From: Rhodanobacter sp.
GTDB taxonomy: Bacteria; Pseudomonadota; Gammaproteobacteria; Xanthomonadales; Rhodanobacteraceae
NCBI GenBank assembly: GCA_004298045.1
Contig: SCRM01000021.1
Coordinates: forward strand, 62,001 to 126,000
DNA: 64,000 nucleotides
Direction: 5' to 3'
In this document: one piece after another, positions 48,351 to 56,102 of the stretch
How the letters are laid out: every line of letters starts with the position of its first letter
How positions within the stretch are numbered: position 1 is the first letter of the stretch
Program-made: the position numbers and the translations under genes
Notes under the pieces: model-generated
The model's database searches: none
What the model saw: only the letters and a program-made list of their open reading frames with translations
Told to the model about the DNA's origin: nothing

Positions 48351-49722
48351 CTCCGGAGAGCGGATTCATGCCGGCGTTGCGCGTTGGCATTGGCCACGCC
48401 AACGCGGCGCACAGCTGGCCAGCTTCCAGCGTGAAATCGAGGCGCATGTGCATGGCCTTGGCGGCGGCACCCGCCAGCGCAATGCCGAGTCCGGCGTGGC
48501 CGCTGCCGGCTGGCGACTTGCGCCAGAACTGCTGGCCAAGCCGCGGCAGATCCGCGGGTTGTAATAACGGTGCAGCATTGCACACGGCCCAGCCATCGTG
48601 CCGGGCTTGCACCGTGATGCGGCCGCGCTCGGCCGCATACTCGATCGCGTTGCCCAGCAGATTGTCGAATACCACCTCGAGCAAGGTGGGGTCGGCCTCG
48701 AGGGTGGTGTCTGCGTCCAGCGTGACGTCGAGCGCCAGGCCGCGTGCTTGCGCCGCCGGCTGGTGGCGGGCAACGACCCGCTCGACGGCGGCTGCCAGCG
48801 GCACCGGTTCGATGCGCGCTTGTTCCAGCCCGGCCTGGATGCGGGTGAGCTGCAGCAGCGCGGTCACCGTGGCCTCCAGTTCGGCGCAGATGTGCCCGAC
48901 TTCCGCCAGCAGCGCGGCGCTGTCGCGCCCGCTCGGGTAGCGCGTTTCCACCTCCACCAGTACGCGCAGCTCCGCCAGCCGGGTGCGGAACTCGTGGGCC
49001 ACGCCAGCGGCGAATCGGCGCTCGCGCGCCATGCCGTCGTCCATGCGCGCCAGCACCTCGTTGAAACGCGCGGTGAGCGACGACAACTCGGCAATGTGAC
49101 TGGAGGGCAGGCGTGCACCGGGAGTATCCGGGCCGATGTCCGCCATCACCTGGCTCAGTACCGCGAGCGGGCGCAGCGCGCGTTTGGCCACCCACGGCGT
49201 GGCGAGCACCACCAGCGCGCAAGCCACCAGCAGGCTGCCGATCAAGAGCAGGTCGATGTCGCGCAGCAAGTTGTGGGACGCGGCGGTAGCGGCAGCGTAG
49301 TCGAGCGTGCAACGATCCCCGGCGTTGCCGGCCGACCACGGCAGCGAGACCACGCGCACCGCGGTGCCATTGGGCAACTGCGCGTGGGCAAATCGGGGTG
49401 CCGTGCCGGTGGCCGGCGGCAGGTCGAGCTGCATGGTATGCGCCAGCCGCCGACCGTCGCAGCGCAGCTGGAACCAGCCTCCTTCCGTGGCCGGGGTGGC
49501 GGCCTCGGCGGTGTCCGCACGGTTGCCGACGGCGGTGTTTTCGAGCAAATCGGCGATGGCGTCGGCCTGCATCAGCAGATCGGCATCGAAGCGCTGCTGC
49601 ATGGCGTGGTCAACCTGGCGGTCGACCACGAAGGCGGCGCTGCCAAACACCGCAAGGATGAGCACGGTCAGCGCGATGGTCAGCCGCGTGCGCAGCGAGT
49701 AGGTGCGGGTCAGGTGGGACAT
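48337..49722 (-). CDS. Two-component sensor histidine kinase (QseC/PmrB-like)
   Basis: 461 aa from ATG 49722. Two transmembrane segments (about residues 15-35, LTIALTVLILAVFGSAAFVV, and 155-177, LLLIGSLLVACALVVLAT) flank a periplasmic domain of about 120 residues, followed by HAMP. The H-box reads AAGVAHEFRTRLAEL, with Phe and Arg where HELRTPL is usual. The N-box VFDNLLGNAIEYA is normal. The G1 region reads VCNAAPLLQPADLPRLGQQF rather than DxGxGI, a variant known in QseC-like kinases; GSGHAGLGIALA is G2. The partner is the regulator gene ending 11 bases upstream. Confidence 0.88.
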   Translation of the reverse strand: MSHLTRTYSLRTRLTIALTVLILAVFGSAAFVVDRQVDHAMQQRFDADLLMQADAIADLLENTAVGNRADTAEAATPATEGGWFQLRCDGRRLAHTMQLDLPPATGTAPRFAHAQLPNGTAVRVVSLPWSAGNAGDRCTLDYAAATAASHNLLRDIDLLLIGSLLVACALVVLATPWVAKRALRPLAVLSQVMADIGPDTPGARLPSSHIAELSSLTARFNEVLARMDDGMARERRFAAGVAHEFRTRLAELRVLVEVETRYPSGRDSAALLAEVGHICAELEATVTALLQLTRIQAGLEQARIEPVPLAAAVERVVARHQPAAQARGLALDVTLDADTTLEADPTLLEVVFDNLLGNAIEYAAERGRITVQARHDGWAVCNAAPLLQPADLPRLGQQFWRKSPAGSGHAGLGIALAGAAAKAMHMRLDFTLEAGQLCAALAWPMPTRNAGMNPLSGERGR

Positions 49723-49732
49723 GCTGCCGGCG

Positions 49733-50398
49733 TCATGCAATGAGGTAGCCGGCGCCGCGGCGGTTTTCGATCAGCCCCGGCAGTCCCGCCTCGTCGAGCT
49801 TGCGACGCAGGCCGAACACCAGCACTTCGATGCTGCGGTCGGAGGCCTCGCTGTCGCTGCCGGCGATGCGTTCGAGGATGATGGCGCGTGGCGACACCCG
49901 TCCACGATGGCGCAGCAGGAATTCAAGCAGCTCGTACTGGCGCGGCGTGAGGTGCAGCGGCTCGTTGCCGACGCGGGCCTGGCGGGCCTGGGTGTCCAGT
50001 GTGAGCGCACCCAGTTCAAGCGTGTCCGCGCGGGTTTCCACCGGCCGCCGCGCGAGCGCGTGCAGGCGCGCCACCAGTTCGTCGAAAGCAAAGGGTTTGA
50101 CCAGATAATCGTCGGCGCCGGCATTCAGCGCGTCCACGCGGTCGCTCACCTGGTCGCGTGCCGACAGCACCAGCACGCGCGGGCGTTCGCCGCTGCGTGG
50201 CAATGCTTGCAACACGCCGAAGCCATCCAGCCGCGGCAACCCGAGATCGAGCAGCACCAGATCGTACCCGTAGGCCTTGAGGTAGGTGACGCCGGCAACG
50301 CCGTCGGCGGCGGCGTCGACCACGAAGCCGGCGGCCTGCAGGCCGCGGGCAAGGGTGGTGCGCAAGCGGTCGGAATCTTCGATCAGGAGCAGCTTCAT
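49733..50398 (-). CDS. OmpR-family response regulator (QseB/PmrA-like)
   Basis: 221 aa. Receiver with acidic pair near 7-8 (IEDSD), phosphoacceptor Asp51 (LLDLGLPR) and Lys near 101 (LVKPF). The C-terminal winged helix (about 125-221) includes LTPRQYELLEFLLRHRG and SIEVLVFGLRRKLDEAG. First gene of the pair with the kinase downstream. Divergent from the PepSY gene, with an OmpR-type direct-repeat region between them. Confidence 0.92.
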   Translation of the reverse strand: MKLLLIEDSDRLRTTLARGLQAAGFVVDAAADGVAGVTYLKAYGYDLVLLDLGLPRLDGFGVLQALPRSGERPRVLVLSARDQVSDRVDALNAGADDYLVKPFAFDELVARLHALARRPVETRADTLELGALTLDTQARQARVGNEPLHLTPRQYELLEFLLRHRGRVSPRAIILERIAGSDSEASDRSIEVLVFGLRRKLDEAGLPGLIENRRGAGYLIA

Positions 50399-50463
50399 GC
50401 CGGACGTTTTGCGATGGCCATGGGCGGACGCTAACACCTGCCTGCGCGGGCAACTACAAAGTC

Positions 50464-50496
50464 TTTGCAAAGCGTTTGCGAATGGCACGCAAAGCG
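50464..50496. promoter_or_regulatory. Candidate operator with 11/22-bp periodic repeats
   Basis: TTTGC occurs at 50464-50468 and 50475-50479, 11 bp apart. GCAAAGCG occurs at 50467-50474 and 50489-50496, exactly 22 bp apart. OmpR-family regulators bind direct repeats spaced by one helical turn, and the site sits between the regulator gene and the divergent PepSY gene. Confidence 0.5.
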
Positions 50497-50541
50497 TCGG
50501 GCCGCATCGTGAGGCCTCCCACTCAGAGAGAAGTGCGTACC

Positions 50542-51083
50542 GTGCGCCAGTCGACCGTGCGGATCCTGGTCGCCGCCTTGACGCTGACGGTGGCGGGCAC
50601 TGCCTTGGCCGGCAGGATCGAGCCGGACGACCGCGCGGATATCGCGGCGGTGAGGCAGGCCACCGTGATCCCGACGCAGGCGGTGCGTGCGGCGGAAGCC
50701 GACGGTGGCGTGGCGTATGCGTACGGCATGGAAGTGGACGGCGGGCAACGCTGGTCCAAGGTCGACGTGCGGCGCGGCGGTGCGCTGGAGTCGGTGCGGG
50801 TGGATGTCGCCACCGGCAAGGTCATCGGCCGCAAGCCCGCCCACGGCGAGGATGCCCAGGGGGCGCATGCGCTGGATGGCACCACCCTTACCCTCGCCGC
50901 TGCCATGGCGCACGCCGAACGGGTGGGCAAGGGGCCCGCACTCGAGGCAGAAACGGGGGGCACGGCGCCACCGCGCACGCCGATGTCGACGTGATCCAGG
51001 ATGCTGGCCGGCAGGTGGCGCATTACCGCGTTTCGCTGCAGGGCAAGACGGTGATGGCGACCTTGACCGGTACCGATCGCTGA
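50542..51083 (+). pseudogene. PepSY-domain periplasmic protein, frameshifted at a G6 tract
   Basis: From GTG 50542 (or 50533) the frame gives a signal peptide (MRQSTVRILVAALTLTVAGTALA), a first PepSY-like unit (YAYGMEVDGGQRWSKVDVR...VRVDVATGKVI) and the start of a second (LTLAAAMAHAERVGKGPALEAE), then stops at 50994. Shifting one base at GGGGGG (50955-50960) continues the second PepSY unit without a break: HADVDVIQDAGRQVAHYRV...KTVMATLTG to the stop at 51083. With seven G the gene would encode 180 aa. It is a broken gene, a sequencing error in the homopolymer, or a phase-variable tract. PepSY proteins beside QseBC-like systems are common. Confidence 0.75.
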
Positions 51084-51105
51084 ACCGGGGAGGGCACATC
51101 GCAAG

Positions 51106-51139
51106 CACCCGCTAAGCATATGGGCGCATGCTGCGGGTG
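51106..51139. repeat. Hairpin between the PepSY and PAP2 genes
   Basis: CACCCGC (51106-51112) pairs with GCGGGTG (51133-51139), and AGCAT (51115-51119) with ATGCT (51128-51132), giving a 12-bp interrupted stem. No T-run follows; a terminator or leader structure of the PAP2 gene is possible. Confidence 0.5.
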
Positions 51140-51160
51140 TCCGTCCGGGGAGAGATCGCG

Positions 51161-51802
51161 ATGAAACACGCATGGCAGGCGTCGCTCGGCATGTTCCTCG
51201 CGTGCACGGTGGCCAGCGTAATGCTGCCGGGCGCGCGTGCGTGGGCCGGTGGCCCGTTCGGTATCGATCATCGCGTGGCGGTGGACAACCACGGCATCTG
51301 GCAACGCAACCACCAGCAGGAAGTGCTGACGGCCACCATCGTCGCGGTGATCGGCGGCGCCTTTGCGTTGGGCGATCACGACAAGCTCGGCGACACCTTC
51401 TGGCGGTCGGTGGATTCGGTCGCGGTGTCCTCCGCGATCGCGCAGGGCGGCAAGTGGGTGTTCCAGCGCGAGCGGCCGTCGCAAACCGCCAACCCCAACG
51501 AGTTTTTCAAGGGTATCCACAACGAAAGCTTCCCCAGTGGCGAGGTCAGCGCCATTGCCGGCGCGGTAACACCGTTCGTGGTGGCCTACGGCAAGGACTA
51601 TCCGGCGGTCTACGCGCTGGAATTGCTGCCGGCGTACGACGCGGTGGCGCGGGTAAAGACGCGCGGGCACTGGCAAAGCGATGTGCTGGTCGGTTGGGCG
51701 GCGGGCACCGCAGTGGGTATCTGGGCCGCACATCGGCAGTCTCCGCTGATCCTCGGCTGGCTTCCCGGCGGCTTCCAGGTGGGTTTCATCCATCGCTTTT
51801 GA
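51161..51802 (+). CDS. PAP2-superfamily lipid phosphatase with altered second motif
   Basis: 213 aa from ATG 51161 behind GGGGAGAG. A signal or anchor segment at the start (MFLACTVASVMLPGARAWA) and hydrophobic segments around LTATIVAVIGGAFALG and AIAGAVTPFVVAYG. Motif C1 is KWVFQRERP (K-x6-RP) and C3 is ARVKTRGHWQSD (R-x5-H-x3-D with the nucleophile His), but C2 reads PSGE instead of PSGH, so the usual general-acid His is Glu. Relatives dephosphorylate lipid A, undecaprenyl pyrophosphate or phosphatidate. The context (LPS-type glycosyltransferase, QseBC-like pair) suggests an envelope lipid. Activity is uncertain. Confidence 0.83.
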   Translation: MKHAWQASLGMFLACTVASVMLPGARAWAGGPFGIDHRVAVDNHGIWQRNHQQEVLTATIVAVIGGAFALGDHDKLGDTFWRSVDSVAVSSAIAQGGKWVFQRERPSQTANPNEFFKGIHNESFPSGEVSAIAGAVTPFVVAYGKDYPAVYALELLPAYDAVARVKTRGHWQSDVLVGWAAGTAVGIWAAHRQSPLILGWLPGGFQVGFIHRF

Positions 51803-51811
51803 GCGGGCGAA

Positions 51812-52945
51812 GTGGCACAGTCGCCCGCCAGCTTTCGTGCGAGATCCGCCTTGAACCGCTTCGATGCCATTCAGAGACTGCGCCGCCGGGTATCCGCGCG
51901 GCTGGTCGGCAGTGTGTTGCATGATGTCGGAGACTCCACGCAGCCGCTGCCGCGCCGCGGCATCCACCGCATCCTGATCTGCCGCAGTATCCGCACGCTT
52001 GGCAACTCGCTTACGTTGACGCCGCTGGTCGATGAGCTGGCGCGGGTGTATCCGGGCGCCGAGGTGGATATCGTCAGCCGCAGCAAGGTGGCGCGCGAAT
52101 TGTTCGGCGGTTTTGCCAACATGCGCGACCTGTGGATTTTGCCGCAGCACATGCCGGGCCATGCGATCGCTACCGCAACGGCCTTCCGCCGCATGCGGCG
52201 CAAGGGGTACGACCTGGCGATCGACCCGGATCCGCGCTCGCAATCCGGCCGCTTGATGCTGGCAATGGCGCACGCACGCCTCGCGCTCGGTTATGTGGGC
52301 GCCGGCAAGCAAGGTGCGGTCACCCACGGCGTGGCGGTGCCGGTCGAAGTACGTCACAAGGCGATGCTGCCGGTCTACCTGTTGCGCAAAGCGCTGGGTG
52401 AAGACCCGACCGGCGCAGCGTTTCCGCTGCCGAGCCTGCCGCTCACTGCAACTGAACTGGAAACCGGTTGGCACACGGCGGCGCGCGTGGCGGCGCGTGT
52501 TGGCGCCGGCCCGCGGATCGCGGTGTTTGCCAACGCCACCGGCGACAAGCTGTTGCCGCTGGCGTGGTGGCAGGAGTTTCTCTCGACTTTCACCGCGCTG
52601 GTGCCGGATGCTCGCATCGTGGAGCTGGTGCCGGCCTCCGGGCGCTCGATGCTGGCGGATGCGTACCCCGCGTATTTCACCAGCGACGTGCGCCACCTGG
52701 CGGCGTTCATCGCCAACATGGACGCCTGCATCGCCAGTGACAGCGGCGTGATGCATCTGGCCTGGGCCAGTGGCACACCTACGCTGGGTGTGTTCTCGGT
52801 CACCGATCCGGCGCAGTGGGGGCCGTACGGTGGCGGCAGCGGGTCAATTCACGTGGCCGGACGCTCGGCACCGGATGCCGCCGGCATGGGCGCGACGTGG
52901 TGGCAGCAGGCCTTGGCCTTGCGCCAGGCTGTACCTGTCATGTAG
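51812..52945 (+). CDS. Glycosyltransferase family 9 (ADP-heptosyltransferase-like)
   Basis: 377 aa from GTG 51812, nine bases after the PAP2 stop; a TTG at 51851 is the alternative. GT-B fold of the WaaC/WaaF group: N-terminal ILICRSIRTLGNSLTLTPLVDEL, the C-terminal nucleotide-sugar region IAVFANATGDKLLPLAWW, and the conserved DACIASDSGVMHLAWASGTPTLGVFS with the donor-binding Asp-Ser-Gly. Members add heptose or similar sugars to the LPS core. No heptose-synthesis gene is near. The last codons overlap the Pho box of phoB. Confidence 0.85.
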   Translation: MAQSPASFRARSALNRFDAIQRLRRRVSARLVGSVLHDVGDSTQPLPRRGIHRILICRSIRTLGNSLTLTPLVDELARVYPGAEVDIVSRSKVARELFGGFANMRDLWILPQHMPGHAIATATAFRRMRRKGYDLAIDPDPRSQSGRLMLAMAHARLALGYVGAGKQGAVTHGVAVPVEVRHKAMLPVYLLRKALGEDPTGAAFPLPSLPLTATELETGWHTAARVAARVGAGPRIAVFANATGDKLLPLAWWQEFLSTFTALVPDARIVELVPASGRSMLADAYPAYFTSDVRHLAAFIANMDACIASDSGVMHLAWASGTPTLGVFSVTDPAQWGPYGGGSGSIHVAGRSAPDAAGMGATWWQQALALRQAVPVM

Positions 52946-52967
52946 ATGTCACGTGTTGCAGTTGCAA
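52935..52967 (+). promoter_or_regulatory. Pho box and promoter of phoB
   Basis: CTGTCAT (52935-52941) and ATGTCAC (52946-52952) give TGTCA half-sites exactly 11 bp apart, the PhoB operator pattern. TGCAAT (52962-52967) is a -10 candidate ten bases later, the layout of PhoB-activated promoters where the Pho box replaces the -35. This implies autoregulation. Confidence 0.75.
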
Positions 52968-53006
52968 TACGCCTTGATTCCCCTGCCGACAGCGTGCACG
53001 TAGATC

Positions 53007-53696
53007 ATGTCCAAACGCATCCTGATCGTTGAAGACGAAGCCTCCATCCGCGACATGGTCGCCTTTGCGCTGCGCCGCGCCGAGATGGAACCAGTGCACG
53101 CCGCCGATGCCCACGCGGCACTGGTCGCGATTGCCGACCGCGTACCCGACCTGATTCTGCTCGACTGGATGCTGCCGGGGCTGTCCGGGCTGGAGCTTGC
53201 CCGCCGGTTGCGACAAGACCCGCGCACCGCGGAGATCCCGATCATCATGCTCACCGCGCGTGGCGAAGAAGTGGATCGCGTCAGCGGGCTCGAAGCCGGG
53301 GTCGACGACTACGTGGTGAAGCCGTTTTCCACCCGCGAACTGATCGCGCGGATCAAGGCCGTACTGCGGCGCACCCAGGCGGATGGCGGCACCGGCTCGC
53401 TCGAAGTGGGCGCCTTGCGCATTGACGGCCCGGCGCATCGCGTCTATGCCGGCGACGCCAAGGTCGAGATCGGTCCCACCGAATATCGCCTGCTGCACTT
53501 TTTCATGAGCCACGCCGAGCGCGTGTATTCCCGTGCGCAGTTGCTCGATCAGGTGTGGGGCGGCAGCGTCTACATCGACGAGCGCACGGTGGATGTGCAC
53601 ATTCGCCGGCTGCGCAAGACGTTGGAACCGTTTGCGCTCGATGGCCTGGTGCAGACCGTGCGCGGTACCGGTTACCGCCTGTCGGCCACGCCATGA
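53007..53696 (+). CDS. phoB: Phosphate regulon response regulator PhoB
   Basis: 229 aa, identical in length to E. coli PhoB. Receiver with EDE (10-12), phosphoacceptor Asp53 (ILLDWMLPG) and Lys near 105 (VVKPFSTREL). The winged helix shows IGPTEYRLLHFFMSHAERVYSRAQLLDQVWG and ERTVDVHIRRLRKTL, closely matching the PhoB DNA-binding domain. It activates phosphate-starvation genes. Its stop overlaps the phoR start (ATGA). Confidence 0.95.
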   Translation: MSKRILIVEDEASIRDMVAFALRRAEMEPVHAADAHAALVAIADRVPDLILLDWMLPGLSGLELARRLRQDPRTAEIPIIMLTARGEEVDRVSGLEAGVDDYVVKPFSTRELIARIKAVLRRTQADGGTGSLEVGALRIDGPAHRVYAGDAKVEIGPTEYRLLHFFMSHAERVYSRAQLLDQVWGGSVYIDERTVDVHIRRLRKTLEPFALDGLVQTVRGTGYRLSATP

Positions 53697-54736
53697 ACGG
53701 GGATTTGCATCGCGCGCAGCGCCTCGCCGCGCAACTGCACGACATGCGCACCGTCGCCTGCGCCTTGCCCGACGGACTGGCGCTGCTCGATCACGACGAC
53801 CGCCTGCGCTGGTGCAACCCGGCAGCCGAACGCCTGCTTGGCATCCGCTGGCCGCGCGACCGCGGCGCGCCGGCGCGCGACTGTTTCGGTGCGCAGGGTG
53901 CGGCGGTGTGGGCATTGATCGAAAGCGGCGACGCGCAGGACATTGCCGCGCCGACCGACGACGCCGTGCGCCTGGCGTTGTCGCTTACCGCCTATGGCGC
54001 GCATCGTCAGCTGCTGGTGGCGCGCGACATCAGCCAGGTGCGCCGGCTGGAACAGGTGCGGCGTGATTTCGTCGCCAACGTGTCGCACGAACTGCGCACG
54101 CCGCTCACCGTGATCCACGGTTATCTCGAACTGCTCTCCCCCGAGGACGTGCCGGCGCTGGCCGGCGTGCTGCAGGAGATGCGCGTGCAGTCGCAACGCA
54201 TGCGCCAGATCGTGGAGGATCTTCTGATGCTGTCGCATCTGGAGATGCAGCAAAGCCTGGACGAGGAACGGGTGCCGATGGCGCCGTTGCTCGACGGCCT
54301 GCGCCACGAAGCCGAGGCGCTCAGCCAGGGGCGCCATCGCATCCAGGTGCAACGCGATGCGCAGTTCGACCTCATGGGTTCGCCGCGCGATCTGCACAGC
54401 GCGTTTTCCAACCTGGTCAGCAACGCGGTGCGTTATACGCCCGACGGCGGCGACATCACCATTGCGTGGCGGCCGTGCGCGGGCGGCGCGGAATACGCCG
54501 TGATCGACACTGGCTACGGCATCCCCGCCGAGCACCTGCCGCGACTCACCGAACGCTTCTACCGCGTGTCATCCAGCCGCTCGCGCGCTTCCGGCGGCAC
54601 CGGTTTGGGGCTCTCCATCGTCAAGCACGTGCTTAACCTGCACGGCGCCGAGTTGCGCATCGAGAGCACGCCCGGCAAGGGTTCCACCTTCGCCTGCGTG
54701 TTCAAGGCGGAGCGGCTGCTCCCCGCCAGCGCTTAG
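53693..54736 (+). CDS. phoR: Phosphate regulon sensor kinase PhoR, no membrane segment
   Basis: 347 aa (E. coli 431). A PAS domain (about residues 22-115, ALPDGLALLDHDDRLRWCNPAAERLLG) is followed by the H-box VANVSHELRTPLTVIHGYLE, N-box AFSNLVSNAVRYTPDGG, G1 DTGYGIP, F and G2 GGTGLGLSIVK. No hydrophobic membrane segment precedes the PAS domain, unlike typical PhoR with its N-terminal anchor. The ATGA overlap with phoB supports this start. It must be cytosolic or recruited by PhoU/PstB, which are not encoded in the window. Confidence 0.9.
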   Translation: MNGDLHRAQRLAAQLHDMRTVACALPDGLALLDHDDRLRWCNPAAERLLGIRWPRDRGAPARDCFGAQGAAVWALIESGDAQDIAAPTDDAVRLALSLTAYGAHRQLLVARDISQVRRLEQVRRDFVANVSHELRTPLTVIHGYLELLSPEDVPALAGVLQEMRVQSQRMRQIVEDLLMLSHLEMQQSLDEERVPMAPLLDGLRHEAEALSQGRHRIQVQRDAQFDLMGSPRDLHSAFSNLVSNAVRYTPDGGDITIAWRPCAGGAEYAVIDTGYGIPAEHLPRLTERFYRVSSSRSRASGGTGLGLSIVKHVLNLHGAELRIESTPGKGSTFACVFKAERLLPASA

Positions 54737-54791
54737 GAGCGGGGGCGGCAGCAACCAAGCAGGCGGGACAAAACCGTTTGGGTTGCCATCA

Positions 54792-56018
54792 TCAATGCTC
54801 TGGGCCGACCGCCTTGCCGGCGATCCATGTCTGGCGTGCCAGGGTGCCGCCGATCCAGTAGCACAACTCGGCCGGGTGGCGGGCGTTCCATGCCACGAGG
54901 TCGGCGCGTTGGCCGACGGCGAGGGTGCCGCGGTCGGCCAGGCCAAGCGCGCGGGCGGCGTGTGCAGTGACGCCGCGCAAAGCTTCCTCGGGCGTCAGGC
55001 GCAGCAGCGTGCAGGCGAGGTTCGCCGCCAGGCGCAGGGACAGCAGCGGCGAGGTGCCGGGGTTCAAATCGGTGGCAATGGCGATCGGCACGCCGGCTTG
55101 GCGCAGTGCCGCCACCGGCGGCGCCCGGGTTTCGCGCAGCGCGTAGAACGCGCCAGGCAGCAGCACGGCGACGGTGCCGGCCCGCTTCATGGCGGTGATG
55201 CCAGCGGTACCCAGATGTTCCAGGTGATCGGCGGAAAGCCCATGGAAATCGGCGACCAGCGCCGCACCGCCCTGATCGGAAAGCTGCTCGGCGTGCAGCT
55301 TTACCGGCAGGCCGAGCTGCTGTGCGCGCTCGAACAACCGTCGTGTTTCGGCCGGGGTGAACGCGATGCGCTCGCAGAATGCATCCACCGCGTCCACCAA
55401 CCCTTCGGCGGCGAGCGTCGGCAGCATGTGGTCGATGACCAGCGCCACGTAGTCGTCGTGGCGGTTGGCGTATTCGGGTGGCAACGCGTGCAGGCCGAGA
55501 AAACTCGTGCGCACCGTGATCCCCAGTTCGCGCCCGATGCGTCGCGCGACGCGCAGCATGCGCCGCTCGGCGTCCAGTGCCAGTCCGTAACCGGATTTGA
55601 TCTCCATCGTGGTGACGCCATCGGCGAGCAGCGCGCACGCACGCGGCAGCGATTGCCCAAAAAGGTCGTCCTCGCTCGCCGCGCGCGTCGCCCGCACGCT
55701 GGACACGATGCCGCCGCCAGCGCGGGAGATTTCCTCGTAACTCGCGCCGTTCAAGCGCAGGTCGAATTCGTTGGCGCGCTCGCCGCCAAACACCAGGTGC
55801 GTGTGGCAATCGACGAGGCCCGGGGTGACGAGCGCCCCGTGCAGGTCTTCCGTGACGGTCGCGGTGGCATCGCCCGGCAGGTCGCTTGCGCGGCCGAGCC
55901 AGGCGACCTTGCCGTCGCGCCAGGCGATGGCGCCATCCTCGATGAGTCCGAACGGCGCATTGCCCGCGAAGGTGGCCAGCGTCGCGTGCAACAGCAGGTG
56001 ATCCCACGAACCGGGCAT
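54792..56018 (-). CDS. hutI: Imidazolonepropionase
   Basis: 408 aa (family about 405). Amidohydrolase fold: metal-binding HTHLVFGG near the N terminus, [15 protein letters not shown] with substrate contacts, [11 protein letters not shown], the His in LSADHLEHL, and [11 protein letters not shown] with the metal Asp. It opens the imidazolone ring to N-formimino-L-glutamate in histidine degradation. Divergent from hutG, with 84 bases between, so the two steps share a control region. hutH and hutU are not in the window. Confidence 0.95.
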   Translation of the reverse strand: MPGSWDHLLLHATLATFAGNAPFGLIEDGAIAWRDGKVAWLGRASDLPGDATATVTEDLHGALVTPGLVDCHTHLVFGGERANEFDLRLNGASYEEISRAGGGIVSSVRATRAASEDDLFGQSLPRACALLADGVTTMEIKSGYGLALDAERRMLRVARRIGRELGITVRTSFLGLHALPPEYANRHDDYVALVIDHMLPTLAAEGLVDAVDAFCERIAFTPAETRRLFERAQQLGLPVKLHAEQLSDQGGAALVADFHGLSADHLEHLGTAGITAMKRAGTVAVLLPGAFYALRETRAPPVAALRQAGVPIAIATDLNPGTSPLLSLRLAANLACTLLRLTPEEALRGVTAHAARALGLADRGTLAVGQRADLVAWNARHPAELCYWIGGTLARQTWIAGKAVGPEH

Positions 56019-56102
56019 GATCGTGTCTCGCGAAAAGGTGGCTGCATTATCGCCGGATGGTGCCGACTACAATGCCGGCCATCCATTTGCGGGAGTGACG
56101 GC

